A stretch of DNA of 64,000 nt from the NCBI GenBank assembly GCA_016223245.1, contig JACRPL010000008.1:1-64000 (forward strand), given 5' to 3'. The DNA comes from Candidatus Saganbacteria bacterium (lineage in GTDB: Bacteria > Margulisbacteria > WOR-1 > XYC2-FULL-46-14 > XYC2-FULL-37-10). The notes under the pieces were generated by a model. The model was not told the origin of the DNA. It saw only the letters and a program-made list of their open reading frames with translations, and did no database searches. Position 1 is the stretch's first letter. Each line of letters begins with the position of its first letter. Below are positions 35,253-44,133 of the stretch, piece by piece. Position numbers and translations under genes: made by a program.

Positions 35253-36422
35253 TTAGCTAGTATACTCTTTCTTGCAAAATTTATTAATAGAGTCAATGAT
35301 ATTGCCCCAATATAAGTCTGGGCCAAAATCTTTGATGTTTTGTTTTATTTTGTTATAATCTTCCGAATTATCAAGCAATGACAATATTGCGGAAGCATAT
35401 GCTTGCAGAGCATTTGCGGGAACAACTTTTCCCAAATGATTGTCTTTTACCAATTGGCTTATCGGGTCCCCATCGGTTGTTATAATTGGAAGTCCAGCCC
35501 AAATATAATCAAGCGCTCTCGTTCTCCATGCATATCTTGTTTCAATATTATTTTGATGCGATACGATGCCTATATCAGACTCCAGCAGCCAATTTGCTCT
35601 TTCGGAATATGGCGTCAATTCGTTAATAAAAAATATTTGTTTATTGAACAATCCAAGCTCTTTTGCCAATTGGATGGCTTTTAGTGCTGATCTTGAAGGG
35701 CCTTTAAACACTAATTTGATATCGGATCTAGTTTTCGAAATGATCTTTAAAGCTTTGATCGGAGTTAAAGGATCCAGCCATTCCCATATTCCGCCCCACC
35801 AGAGAACAACTTTGTCGCTTTCACTTATTCCGGGAATAATGCCTTTTATTGCTTTTTTTGTTTGATTGGGAGCATCTTTGGGAATACCAATGGGAACGAT
35901 GCCAACTTTATCGTCCAAGTTCGCGTCGGCAATTCCTGCCATAAGCATCATGCCGATATACATGTCTTTTTGTTTTTCGTTGGCGCAAATAAAGTACTCT
36001 CCTGCGAGGAGAAGGTCTTTTATCCCTCTCATACTTTGTTTGTGGTCGATCTTTTTTCCTGAGGCAATATCTTCGATAAACCATGGGCCATAAAGATCGA
36101 TAATTAGAGGTGTTTTGATCTTAGATAAACCTATTGCGCGCAAAATCCTGCCGTGGGTGATGATAAAGTCATATTGATTTAGCGCTTCAATAAACTCAGG
36201 ATTGGGAATGGATGCTTTCAGAATAAAATTAATATACTTGAAAGCTGCAATCTTTAAAACTTTGACAGCGGAAGGAGGCGTGAAATCTTTTTCAACATAT
36301 TCTCCCGACAACGTCACATCGTGGAATTTTGATAATGCTTTTGAAAGTTCATAATATCGAAGGATCGGCCCCGACATGTTATTGCTCAAAGGGAAGTCCA
36401 CTAATAATAATATTTTACTCAT
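35253..36422 (-). CDS. GT4-like glycosyltransferase
   Basis: 389 residues with a GT-B fold: N-terminal ILLLVDFPLSNNMSGPILRYYELSKALS, middle VVLWWGGIWEWLDPLTPIKALKII and the C-terminal nucleotide-sugar region ESDIGIVSHQNNIETRYAWRTRALDYIWAGLPIITTDGDP (read in pieces). Likely a cytoplasmic or peripheral transferase building a surface glycan. It overlaps the upstream GT9 gene by 4 bp. Confidence 0.85.
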   Translation of the reverse strand: MSKILLLVDFPLSNNMSGPILRYYELSKALSKFHDVTLSGEYVEKDFTPPSAVKVLKIAAFKYINFILKASIPNPEFIEALNQYDFIITHGRILRAIGLSKIKTPLIIDLYGPWFIEDIASGKKIDHKQSMRGIKDLLLAGEYFICANEKQKDMYIGMMLMAGIADANLDDKVGIVPIGIPKDAPNQTKKAIKGIIPGISESDKVVLWWGGIWEWLDPLTPIKALKIISKTRSDIKLVFKGPSRSALKAIQLAKELGLFNKQIFFINELTPYSERANWLLESDIGIVSHQNNIETRYAWRTRALDYIWAGLPIITTDGDPISQLVKDNHLGKVVPANALQAYASAILSLLDNSEDYNKIKQNIKDFGPDLYWGNIIDSINKFCKKEYTS

Positions 36423-37435
36423 TTTAATAATTCTTTCGCTGCGGCAACAAGTTCTTCTGGTTTAATTACCTCTAGGCAATAGTTTTTTGTGCATTCCCTG
36501 TGCGAACATTTCAGCTTACAATCGTTTTTGCTTCTTATAATTATATTCCGATCCATCCAAGGGGACCATCTTATCGGCTTCACGTCGTTTGCGGTATAAA
36601 TAGCGGCAACAGGAACTTTTAGAGCCGCCGCCGCGTGCATTGGCCCCGAATCAACACCAATAAAAACGTCCATCTTGCTTATTGCAGAGAATAATTCTTG
36701 GATCGACAGGTTTGCCACAAGATCAATATGGGGATCCTTTGTGTAATTCTTAATTGTTGTTAGCATCTCCTTTTCTCTTTCTCCGCCGAATAAGAATACT
36801 TTGCAGGATAATTTTTCTTGTAATAGGTCGGATATCTTGGCATAAGTTTCGGGAAGCAAGGCTCGATTGCCGCCGCCAGTACCTATGTGAATGCCTATAA
36901 ACTTTTCATCTATGTCTTTTGGCGGCAATAAGCTTGATATTTTGCTGTCAGCCGATTTGTCGAGATCGATCCTAAGCGGGAAATCGCATTCTGTTATCCC
37001 AAGCGAACCTAATAATCTTGAATAAAGTTCGATATGGTGTTTCGTATCATTCCCGGAATTAATATATACGCCATAATTATATATCCATCCGTACAGAAGC
37101 CTGTTTTTGTCGCCTATCCTATGAGGGATCCCGGCGAGAAGCATCAATAATGCGTATTCCGGCCTTGGATTGTCCTCGAAATTTATTGCAAGATCAAATG
37201 CCTCTTTCTTGACTTCGTTAAGCATAGGAATAAAATCTTGCTTTAACATGAACCCGTCAAAATCGCTGTTATTCTTGATTATTTCCTCCATTGGATGCTG
37301 TAAAAGGATATAGACCTTCGTCTTTGGGAATTTTGATTTTATGGCGGAAGCGATAGGGGTTAAAAGGATCGTATCGCCCATCATTTCAGGGCGAATAAGA
37401 AGTATTTTTTTAGGATAGGCTTTTATAAGCTTCAT
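36419..37435 (-). CDS. Heptosyltransferase family (GT9) protein
   Basis: 338 residues from the ATG at 37435, preferred over a TTG at 37450. GT9 pattern: KILLIRPEMMGDTILLTPIASAI, GIHIGTGGGNRALLPETYAKI, GVDSGPMHAAAALKVPVAAIY and the Cys cluster CKLKCSHRECTKNYC. It resembles the 31873 protein but lacks the C-terminal extension. It overlaps both neighbours (26 bp with the GT4 upstream, 4 bp downstream), so translation is coupled. Confidence 0.9.
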   Translation of the reverse strand: MKLIKAYPKKILLIRPEMMGDTILLTPIASAIKSKFPKTKVYILLQHPMEEIIKNNSDFDGFMLKQDFIPMLNEVKKEAFDLAINFEDNPRPEYALLMLLAGIPHRIGDKNRLLYGWIYNYGVYINSGNDTKHHIELYSRLLGSLGITECDFPLRIDLDKSADSKISSLLPPKDIDEKFIGIHIGTGGGNRALLPETYAKISDLLQEKLSCKVFLFGGEREKEMLTTIKNYTKDPHIDLVANLSIQELFSAISKMDVFIGVDSGPMHAAAALKVPVAAIYTANDVKPIRWSPWMDRNIIIRSKNDCKLKCSHRECTKNYCLEVIKPEELVAAAKELLK

Positions 37436-38513
37436 ATACCTTGTCTGCAACTATCTTCCAGTCAAAAATCTTGCCGCGAGATAGGCCGTTTGTTGTAAGA
37501 GAACGCGCTAGTCCCGGATCTTGCCTGATGCTTGTGATCTTTAATGCAAGATCGTTTGGATCTTTCTCTTTGAAGACAAGCCCTGCATTGCCTATTACTT
37601 TTGGGATCTCGCCTGACGATGAGCCGATCACGGGAACTCCGCAAAGCATGGCTTCAACCAATACTCTTCCAAATTGCTCTTTCCAATTTTTTGTAGTTCT
37701 TGATGGCAATACAAAAACATCCAATGCGGAATAGTATTCGTTGATCTCGTTTGGCGTTACGGCATCGATAAAAGTTGCGTTTTGAGCTATGCTCTTGAAA
37801 TATTCTCGGTCGGGGCCGTTGCCGATGAACATAAGTTTATAATGGAAAGCAAGTTTTTTGCATGCTGCGATAAGGTCTTCAATTCCTTTTTCTTTGATCA
37901 TTCTGCCAAAATATCCGATAGTGAATTCTTTTAGCCCAAGTTTATCCTTTATACGAGCAGGGTCTTGCGGTGAGAATAATTTTGTTTCTATCCCGGGATA
38001 TACCACATGGATAGGTTTTTTGTATCCCCAATGGAGAAGCACATCTTTCATTTCTTCCGCACATGCAATGGCTGCCGACGATCTTTTAAAAGTCCAATTT
38101 TGCGTCCGAATCCAGCTTTTTTGGTATTCTTCAACTTGGTTTTGGAATGTTTGGAAAATTAATTTTGCCTTGGGGCATATAATGCTTGACCATAAGTCCA
38201 TATAGGCCGCTATATTGTGCCATGGCTCTTCGAACATATGGATTATGTCGGGTTTGACCTTGAACAGATAGTAGGGCAGAAGGGGATAGAATCCGATCAA
38301 GATATCTTTGGGATAAAAAAGATATCCCACTATGATCTTGTATTTCGCATTTTTTGGGATGAAAGCCTCGACATATCGGCTGCCTTCGACATTTCCTTTC
38401 GGCATGAGGAGGGTTATTTCCAGGTCGTTATGCTCGGCAAGTTCCGCGATATATTTTTGATAAGTTTCAACGACCGCGGCATGCCAGATAAATAGTACTT
38501 TTGTTTCCCTCAC
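37410..38513 (-). CDS. GT4 glycosyltransferase
   Basis: 367 residues starting from a GTG at 38513 that overlaps the previous stop (GTGA). GT-B/GT4 hallmarks: FTIGYFGRMIKEKGIEDLIAACKKL, LMFIGNGPDREYF and the C-terminal E-x7-E region EQFGRVLVEAMLCGVPVIGSSSGEIPKVIGNAGLVF (in pieces). Retaining sugar transfer for surface-polysaccharide synthesis. Substrate unknown. Confidence 0.92.
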   Translation of the reverse strand: MRETKVLFIWHAAVVETYQKYIAELAEHNDLEITLLMPKGNVEGSRYVEAFIPKNAKYKIIVGYLFYPKDILIGFYPLLPYYLFKVKPDIIHMFEEPWHNIAAYMDLWSSIICPKAKLIFQTFQNQVEEYQKSWIRTQNWTFKRSSAAIACAEEMKDVLLHWGYKKPIHVVYPGIETKLFSPQDPARIKDKLGLKEFTIGYFGRMIKEKGIEDLIAACKKLAFHYKLMFIGNGPDREYFKSIAQNATFIDAVTPNEINEYYSALDVFVLPSRTTKNWKEQFGRVLVEAMLCGVPVIGSSSGEIPKVIGNAGLVFKEKDPNDLALKITSIRQDPGLARSLTTNGLSRGKIFDWKIVADKVYEAYKSLS

Positions 38514-39622
38514 TTTAACATATCCGATATGTCATGAGATATTTTTATAACCGATCCCACAACCCCCATGCGCTTTTGCCCCGTATTCGCCATATATTCC
38601 TGCCGCTGTTTGTCGTTTAGTATTTCCCAAACCTCTTCAGCGACTTTTACAGGCTCCCTTTTTGTTAAAGCTAGCGCCTCGCCTAGCAATTGTTTTTGTG
38701 CTCGGGCAAATTTCTTGTTGTATTGTGATCCACGACCGACAAATGCCACGACTGGTTTTCCGATCCCTGCCGCTTGTTCGTTCCCCGTCCCTGATAGCCC
38801 AATAACTACATCGGAGCTATAAATTACGTCTTCAAAAGGCTTTATGTCAAAACCTGCGACTAAATCCCGATGTGGGAATCGGGACAAGCGTCGCGGTTTC
38901 GAGCTTGTTAAAGCCAGCAGAAAGTTGAGCTTATTGTCGATTTTTTTTAATTCAATCAAGATTTTTTCAAAATCTTCAATATTCCTGTCAATATCGGCTT
39001 CCCTTGTACCTGGGAGGAATCCAATTACCCTCTCTCTTCTCTCCCCCTTAGCAAGGGGGAGATGTCCCGAAGGGGCAGTGGGGGTAAGCCCATCCATAAG
39101 AGGATTTCCCGCATAAATAGCGTTTATTCCATATTTCTTTAGGCTTTCGGCTGTTATTTCATCTCGAGCGTAAACTTTTTTCGCATATTTCTTCAAAATA
39201 TATTTTTCGAAAAAAGTGTAATTGAATCCCAGAGAGTGATAGTATTCGGATTTGTTGACGCCGACAAAGATAAATGGAGTTCTCGTAAGAAGCGCTCCGA
39301 CAATTGGGACAAAATCCCCGATCGACACAACAAGGTCGAATTCTCCTCTTAGAGAGATAAGTTTCTTTATTTGCGAATGGAATAAAGTGAAAAGCCCATT
39401 AATTAGATCTTTTGGCAGGGCGAAGAAATTCCTTAAAGAAAACCCTCCACCAGGAAGAGCTCGCCTTGGTTCGAGAATTTTCACATTTAGATCTTTGAAT
39501 TCTAACCCTTCACCTACAAGAGGGTAAACTGAAATATCAAATCCCTGGGGCAGGTTTTTTATTATCCTTGCCGCAGTTTGGTCTTCACCGTGTCCGTTAG
39601 TGAGAAATAGAATTTTTTTCAT
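38510..39622 (-). CDS. LpxB-related glycosyltransferase (TIGR03492-like)
   Basis: 370 residues from the ATG at 39622 (MKKILFLTNGHGEDQTAARI); a longer frame to 39664 runs deeper into the ABC transporter gene. GHGEDQTA, IGDFVPIVGALL, GFLPGTREADI and GLSGTGNEQAAGIGKPVVAFVG fit the lipid-A-disaccharide-synthase-related family, known mainly from cyanobacteria and relatives. Exact acceptor unknown. Two palindromic insertions are in frame: family B at ~179-198 (SGHLPLAKGERRER) and a TCCCGATGTGGGAATCGGGA element at ~246-253. It overlaps the ABC gene by 26 bp. Confidence 0.85.
   Translation of the reverse strand: MKKILFLTNGHGEDQTAARIIKNLPQGFDISVYPLVGEGLEFKDLNVKILEPRRALPGGGFSLRNFFALPKDLINGLFTLFHSQIKKLISLRGEFDLVVSIGDFVPIVGALLTRTPFIFVGVNKSEYYHSLGFNYTFFEKYILKKYAKKVYARDEITAESLKKYGINAIYAGNPLMDGLTPTAPSGHLPLAKGERRERVIGFLPGTREADIDRNIEDFEKILIELKKIDNKLNFLLALTSSKPRRLSRFPHRDLVAGFDIKPFEDVIYSSDVVIGLSGTGNEQAAGIGKPVVAFVGRGSQYNKKFARAQKQLLGEALALTKREPVKVAEEVWEILNDKQRQEYMANTGQKRMGVVGSVIKISHDISDMLK
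38865..38884. repeat. TCCCGATGTGGGAATCGGGA palindrome
   Basis: A short inverted repeat (TCCCGAT...ATCGGGA) inside the LpxB-related gene, in frame, encoding SRFPHRD. It is another member of the small palindromic elements in this window. Confidence 0.6.
39028..39086. repeat. Family B palindromic repeat in the LpxB-related gene
   Basis: CTCCCCCTTAGCAAGGGGGAG core, then ATGTCCCGAAGGGGCAGTGG; same orientation as the miaB copy and slightly shorter. In frame. Confidence 0.85.
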
Positions 39623-41336
39623 CTTTAAATTGGAGGTCGTAGAGCTTTTTGTAAAGCCCGCCACCTGCTATCAATTCGGAGTGTGTCCCCGATTCAATTA
39701 TCCTTCCCGAATCCAGAACGATGATCTTGTCGGCATGCTGGACAGTGGACAGCCTATGGGCTATGACAAAAGTCGTGCGGTTTTTCATGAGCTTGTCTAT
39801 GGCGTCCTGGACAAGCTTTTCAGATTCCGTGTCAAGGGAGGAGGTTGCTTCGTCGAATATAAGTATCCTCGGATCCCTCAAAAGTGCTCGCGCTATTGCG
39901 ATCCTTTGCTTTTCTCCGCCGGATAGCCTAACTCCTCTTTCTCCGACCAATGTCTCATATTTTTCCTGAAGGGCGCTTATAAAGTCGTGTGCATTGGCCA
40001 TTTTAGCCGCTTGTTCTATTTCTCTGTCCGTCGCGTCGATCTTTGCATAGAGAATATTGTCCTTTATCGACCCAGAAAATAATATCGTTTCCTGCGGCAC
40101 AAGGCCCATAAACCTGCGTATATCGAAAATTTTCAGGTCTCGGACATCGTTGCCGTCGATCAATATTTGGCCGGAAATTACATCGTAAAATCTCGGGAGA
40201 AGGTTTACCATTGTCGATTTCCCGGATCCGGACCTTCCCACGAGGGCTATTATTTCTCCGGCGTTCATCTTGAAGCTGATATCTTTTAAAACGGGAACTT
40301 TGTCGTCATATGAAAAATAAACATTTTTAAATTCGACATTTCCGTCGATGTTTTCGAGATGTTTTGCGTCGGCTTTTTCCACTACTGTCGGCTTGATGTC
40401 GATAACCTCAAAAACCCTTTCGGCCGATGCCATTGCCGATTGAATGGATGTTGAAATAGACCCAAGGCGGGAAACTGGATCAGCTAGAAGTGCGATCCCC
40501 GTGAAAAAAGCTATTAAGTTCGCGCTTGAAAGTCGTCCTGCGACAACCTCAAGTCCCCCGTACCAGATCAATGTTAGTATCACGAACATTTGGATAAAGG
40601 ACAGGAGAGGCGTTTGGGTCGCGTATATTTGCGCCTGTTTCATCAGTATCCAGAAATTATTTTCGTTCTCGAGCCTGAATTTTTCGACCTCATGTTTTTC
40701 CATCGCGAAAGATTTTACAACTCTAATTCCTGAAACTTTTTCCTGAAGTATAGATGAGACATCGGCCACTTTGCTTTGCGCGCTATGGGAAACTTTGTGC
40801 ATTTGGTTGCCAAAATGGGTTATGAATAATCCCAAGATCGGGATCACGGTAATTGTAATAAGAGTTAAATGCCAATTTAGGTAGCACAAATATGCCAATA
40901 CGCCAAAAAGCGTCAAGATATTCGGGGTCATTTCGGTTATAGTGTTAACGATGACTGATTGTATGTTTTGGATGTCGGACAATAGCCTGGACAATAGATC
41001 TCCAGTCCGCCATTTAGCGAAAAAATCAAAGGACATATCCTGCATATGGCGATAAACCTGAAGCCTCAAGTCCGTTACGACCCTGTATCCCACAAAATTC
41101 ATAAGGTATCCTTGCCCGTATGCCGCAAGACCCCTAAAAAAATATACTACAAGGGCCGAAAGCGCTATGATATTTAAAAGGCCAAAATCCTTATTCCCGA
41201 TCGCTTCGGATATTTTGCCCACCAGGGGAATTATCGAAATGTTCGCCATCGCGAATATTGCCATGCATAGAATAGCCGTGGCTACTTCTTTGTTATAAGT
41301 TTTAATATATGAAAGCAGTCTTTTAAAGGTTTTCAT
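39597..41336 (-). CDS. MsbA-type ABC exporter
   Basis: 579 residues, one transmembrane domain (about six helices, ~1-310) fused to one ATPase. Walker A GRSGSGKST near 370, signature LSGGEKQRIAIARALL, Walker B ILIFDEATSSLD and the H-loop VIAHRLSTV. It works as a homodimer flipping lipid-linked saccharides or lipid A across the inner membrane. Lying between two LpxB-like genes with 14- and 26-bp overlaps supports a glycolipid substrate. A multidrug role cannot be excluded from sequence alone. Confidence 0.9.
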   Translation of the reverse strand: MKTFKRLLSYIKTYNKEVATAILCMAIFAMANISIIPLVGKISEAIGNKDFGLLNIIALSALVVYFFRGLAAYGQGYLMNFVGYRVVTDLRLQVYRHMQDMSFDFFAKWRTGDLLSRLLSDIQNIQSVIVNTITEMTPNILTLFGVLAYLCYLNWHLTLITITVIPILGLFITHFGNQMHKVSHSAQSKVADVSSILQEKVSGIRVVKSFAMEKHEVEKFRLENENNFWILMKQAQIYATQTPLLSFIQMFVILTLIWYGGLEVVAGRLSSANLIAFFTGIALLADPVSRLGSISTSIQSAMASAERVFEVIDIKPTVVEKADAKHLENIDGNVEFKNVYFSYDDKVPVLKDISFKMNAGEIIALVGRSGSGKSTMVNLLPRFYDVISGQILIDGNDVRDLKIFDIRRFMGLVPQETILFSGSIKDNILYAKIDATDREIEQAAKMANAHDFISALQEKYETLVGERGVRLSGGEKQRIAIARALLRDPRILIFDEATSSLDTESEKLVQDAIDKLMKNRTTFVIAHRLSTVQHADKIIVLDSGRIIESGTHSELIAGGGLYKKLYDLQFKDEKNSISH

Positions 41337-42465
41337 TTAATATTGTTTGTACGATCTTCTCGGATGAATTCGACGGCTTCAACAGATCTTTAAGATTACG
41401 CGAAGTAGTATCCAAACAATCTTTATCGTTAAGCATTTCTAATATCTTGTCCGCCGTATTTTCTGGGTCGATCTTGCCCCTGATCTCGGGGACAAGCTCG
41501 TCATCGGCTAAAATGTTAGGAAGTGCGAAATATTTTGTCCGTGAATTGGCGATTTTAACTAATATTTTCTTTATAGCATACCCTAAAATAGGGATCGATG
41601 TTATGTAATGGGCGAGCCCTTCAAGTGGAATATCTTCGGGTTTATCAAGCGGGAAGATGACAAGCATTGGCAATCCAAGGGCCGCAATTTGCGCAGTGTT
41701 CGTTCCCGGGATCGTTACCACTAGCTCTGCGGCTGTAATTGAATCAAATGGCGTGAAAACATCGAAAATCGCGTGTTCTTTGAATGATTCGATATCTTTC
41801 ATTGAAGTGAATGGCGAAACGATAAGCATAAGCAATATATCCGGATCTGTTTTTTTGAGGATCTGTCCGATCTTTGCGTATAATGGCAATAAATGTTTTA
41901 TTTCCCAAAGTCGGCTCCCAGGCATCATGGCAATAACTTTTCTGGAGCTTTCTATCTTCCATTTTTCTTTGGAAGCTTCTTTTGAAAGAGTCGGCATTGG
42001 TTCCGCCATTAGGTCTGATACTTCGATAAGTTTTTGTTCGGGGATCTTGTTCTTGAATAATTTGCGATAGGGGACGAAGAACTTTTCAAAAGCCATTGTC
42101 CAAGAAACGGTTTTGTTAGCCAGATACGCGTAGGCTTTGTATCCAAGCTTTTTGGAAATAAGAGTTGCGTGAAGCAAATCTCCGCCCAAAAATAAAACTA
42201 TGCCCTTATACTTTAAAGAAAGATTATTAGGCAATTGTCCGCCGATCAGCCATTTTTTGTATTGATCGGCCGTAACTATCGCATCGGCTAAAACATAGTT
42301 CTTCACATATTCAATCTCGTTGCCCGATGAATATTGGCATGGGGTCAAGAACACTATAATGCGGGCATTATGCGCTTTCTCTTTGAATTTTTGGGCAATT
42401 GGCCTTACTAATGCGGAGAGTTCGCCCGGGCTATTTGCGACAAGAATGATATCAATATCTGTCAT
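41323..42465 (-). CDS. LpxB-like lipid-A-disaccharide synthase family protein
   Basis: 380 residues. The N-terminal VANSPGELSALVRPIAQKF, the central IAMMPGSRLWEIKHLLPL and TIPGTNTAQIAALGLPMLVIFP follow the LpxB pattern (GExS, LPGSR, SGTATLE equivalents). LpxB joins UDP-diacylglucosamine and lipid X. lpxA, lpxC and lpxD are not in this window, so a true lipid A role is unproven. A TATAAT lies 13 nt before the ATG. It is the first gene of the glycan cluster, 36 bp after thrC. Confidence 0.8.
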   Translation of the reverse strand: MTDIDIILVANSPGELSALVRPIAQKFKEKAHNARIIVFLTPCQYSSGNEIEYVKNYVLADAIVTADQYKKWLIGGQLPNNLSLKYKGIVLFLGGDLLHATLISKKLGYKAYAYLANKTVSWTMAFEKFFVPYRKLFKNKIPEQKLIEVSDLMAEPMPTLSKEASKEKWKIESSRKVIAMMPGSRLWEIKHLLPLYAKIGQILKKTDPDILLMLIVSPFTSMKDIESFKEHAIFDVFTPFDSITAAELVVTIPGTNTAQIAALGLPMLVIFPLDKPEDIPLEGLAHYITSIPILGYAIKKILVKIANSRTKYFALPNILADDELVPEIRGKIDPENTADKILEMLNDKDCLDTTSRNLKDLLKPSNSSEKIVQTILNENL

Positions 42466-42501
42466 GTTTATACTCTATATTATACCAAAAAATAGGGGGC
42501 T

Positions 42502-43554
42502 TTAGTAGCTTAATTCGGATACGATAGCTTGAGCTTTGCAAGGGACATTTTTTGGTTTTAATGTTGAATGTTTGACAGCAACGTCTGGGTCTTTAAGCCC
42601 ATGGCCTGTTAGGATGCAAACTATTACCGATCCATCGGGGATCTTTTTTTCATTTCGATATTTCAGGAGACCCGCGACTGATGCTGCCGATGCCGGTTCG
42701 CAAAAAACCCCTTCGGTTGAAGCAATTAAATTGTAGGCTTTGAGTATTTCTTCATCTGTTACCGATGATATTGATCCATTCGATTCCTCGGCGGCGGCGA
42801 CTGCGCCTTTCCAAGAAGCCGGGTTCCCGATCCGAATTGCAGTAGCTATCGTTTCAGGCTTTTCGATCGGGTGTCCTAAAACGATAGGGGCGGCGCCGGC
42901 AGCTTGGAATCCCATCATTTTTGGCAATTTGCTTATTTGCTTTGCGGTATAATATTCTTTATAACCCTTCCAATACGCAGTAATATTCCCCGCATTGCCG
43001 ACAGGGATAAATTGATAATCCGGAACGGCTTCCAATTGGTCGCAAAGCTCAAACGCTCCGGTTTTTTGGCCTTCTATTCTATAAGGATTGATCGAGTTTA
43101 CAATCTCTATCGGGTATTTTTCGCCGAGTTCTTTGACCAAATTCAAGGCCTGGTCAAAATTGCCGTCTACTTCAAATATTTTTGCTCCATACATCATAGC
43201 TTGAGCTAGTTTTCCAAGAGCGATCTTGCCTTTTGGTATAATTACTACGCAATCAAGCCCGGCTTTAGCGGAATATGCTGCGGCGGATGCCGAAGTATTT
43301 CCTGTTGACGCGCAAATGACAGCTTTTCTCTTTTTTTCAAGTGCTTTTGAGATCGCCAGGCACATTCCCCTGTCCTTAAACGATCCCGTAGGGTTTGCGC
43401 CCTCGTATTTCAAATAAACTTGGCATCTAGTAGTTTCCGACAGGTTTTTTGCAAAAATTAACGGGGTATTCCCTTCGTAAAATGTAACAATAGGAGTGTC
43501 ATCCGTAACCGGAAGATATTTTCTATAAGTTTCGACGACGCCTTGGTATCGCAT
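42502..43554 (-). CDS. thrC: Threonine synthase
   Basis: 350 residues, PLP enzyme converting O-phosphohomoserine to threonine. PLP-lysine in [13 protein letters not shown], the phosphate loop around [36 protein letters not shown] and [12 protein letters not shown]. It completes the branch started by hom at 23262. The ATG lies 7 nt after a TATAAT with no Shine-Dalgarno sequence, predicting a leaderless transcript that diverges from the 43637 gene. Confidence 0.95.
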   Translation of the reverse strand: MRYQGVVETYRKYLPVTDDTPIVTFYEGNTPLIFAKNLSETTRCQVYLKYEGANPTGSFKDRGMCLAISKALEKKRKAVICASTGNTSASAAAYSAKAGLDCVVIIPKGKIALGKLAQAMMYGAKIFEVDGNFDQALNLVKELGEKYPIEIVNSINPYRIEGQKTGAFELCDQLEAVPDYQFIPVGNAGNITAYWKGYKEYYTAKQISKLPKMMGFQAAGAAPIVLGHPIEKPETIATAIRIGNPASWKGAVAAAEESNGSISSVTDEEILKAYNLIASTEGVFCEPASAASVAGLLKYRNEKKIPDGSVIVCILTGHGLKDPDVAVKHSTLKPKNVPCKAQAIVSELSY

Positions 43555-43561
43555 TGTTTCA

Positions 43562-43590
43562 ATTATATAGGGTCAAGGGGCAAGGGGCAA
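43562..43590 (-). promoter_or_regulatory. Leaderless-type promoter of thrC
   Basis: Minus strand TTGCCC (43590-43585), 17-bp spacer, TATAAT (43567-43562), 7 nt to the ATG. The -35 lies in a GGGGCAA tandem repeat (43571-43590). Confidence 0.65.
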
Positions 43591-43597
43591 GAGTTTA

Positions 43598-43627
43598 TTG
43601 TTCGCCTCGCAATTTCCATGTTATAAT
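43598..43627 (+). promoter_or_regulatory. Leaderless-type promoter of the DUF4258/DUF2283/hisS/aspS unit
   Basis: TTGTTC (43598-43603), 18-bp spacer, TATAAT (43622-43627), 9 nt to the ATG at 43637. No ribosome-binding site. Confidence 0.65.
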
Positions 43628-43636
43628 CTTTAACAA

Positions 43637-43930
43637 ATGTCCTGGAAAATTAGATATTCAAATCACTTGAGGGAAAGGATAAAGATCAGGGAACTGCCTT
43701 ACGATTTGGCGAAAGATATTCTGATTTATGCCATTGAACGATATTATGATACAATTACTCATTATTTGATCGCCCTGGGATCAGGAAAATATAAAGGGAA
43801 AAAGCGCAATTTTGCGGTAGTTTATAAAGAAGATTTTGAAAATAAGGTCCTCGATGTGGTTACGATCCATCCTTTAAAGCATGGGCAAAAAGAAAATCGG
43901 GTTATTAGCAGGAGGTGGGTTAGGAAATGA
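43637..43930 (+). CDS. DUF4258-like candidate toxin (second pair)
   Basis: 97 residues: IRYSNHLRERIKIRELPYDLAKDILIYAIERYY, then a beta-rich part (NFAVVYKEDFENKVLDVVTIHPLK) and a basic end (RVISRRWVRK), the layout of RelE-like/DUF4258 proteins. It overlaps the DUF2283 gene by 4 bp. The pair stands at the head of the hisS-aspS transcript, as the first pair precedes the isocitrate dehydrogenase gene. Toxin activity is inferred only. Confidence 0.7.
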   Translation: MSWKIRYSNHLRERIKIRELPYDLAKDILIYAIERYYDTITHYLIALGSGKYKGKKRNFAVVYKEDFENKVLDVVTIHPLKHGQKENRVISRRWVRK

Positions 43931-44133
43931 AAAAACCAAACGTTTATTTTGACAGCGATAGCGATGTCCTCTATATTGTCACCAAAAAAGGCGCAGAAGA
44001 AGAGTTTGTCGAAGTTGCCAAGGGTGTAAATGTCGAATTGGATAAAAATAAAAAAGTGATAGGGATCGAAATTCTTGATGCCTCAAGATCTTTAAGCCAA
44101 TTTATTAAAAAAGCCCATCTAAAAAGAGCATAA
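43927..44133 (+). CDS. DUF2283 protein (second pair)
   Basis: 68 residues with YFDSDSDVLYIVTKKGA and [21 protein letters not shown], clearly related to the 16918-17151 protein (shared [10 protein letters not shown]). Its stop shares a base with the hisS start (TAATG), so hisS translation is coupled to it. Confidence 0.85.
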   Translation: MKKPNVYFDSDSDVLYIVTKKGAEEEFVEVAKGVNVELDKNKKVIGIEILDASRSLSQFIKKAHLKRA

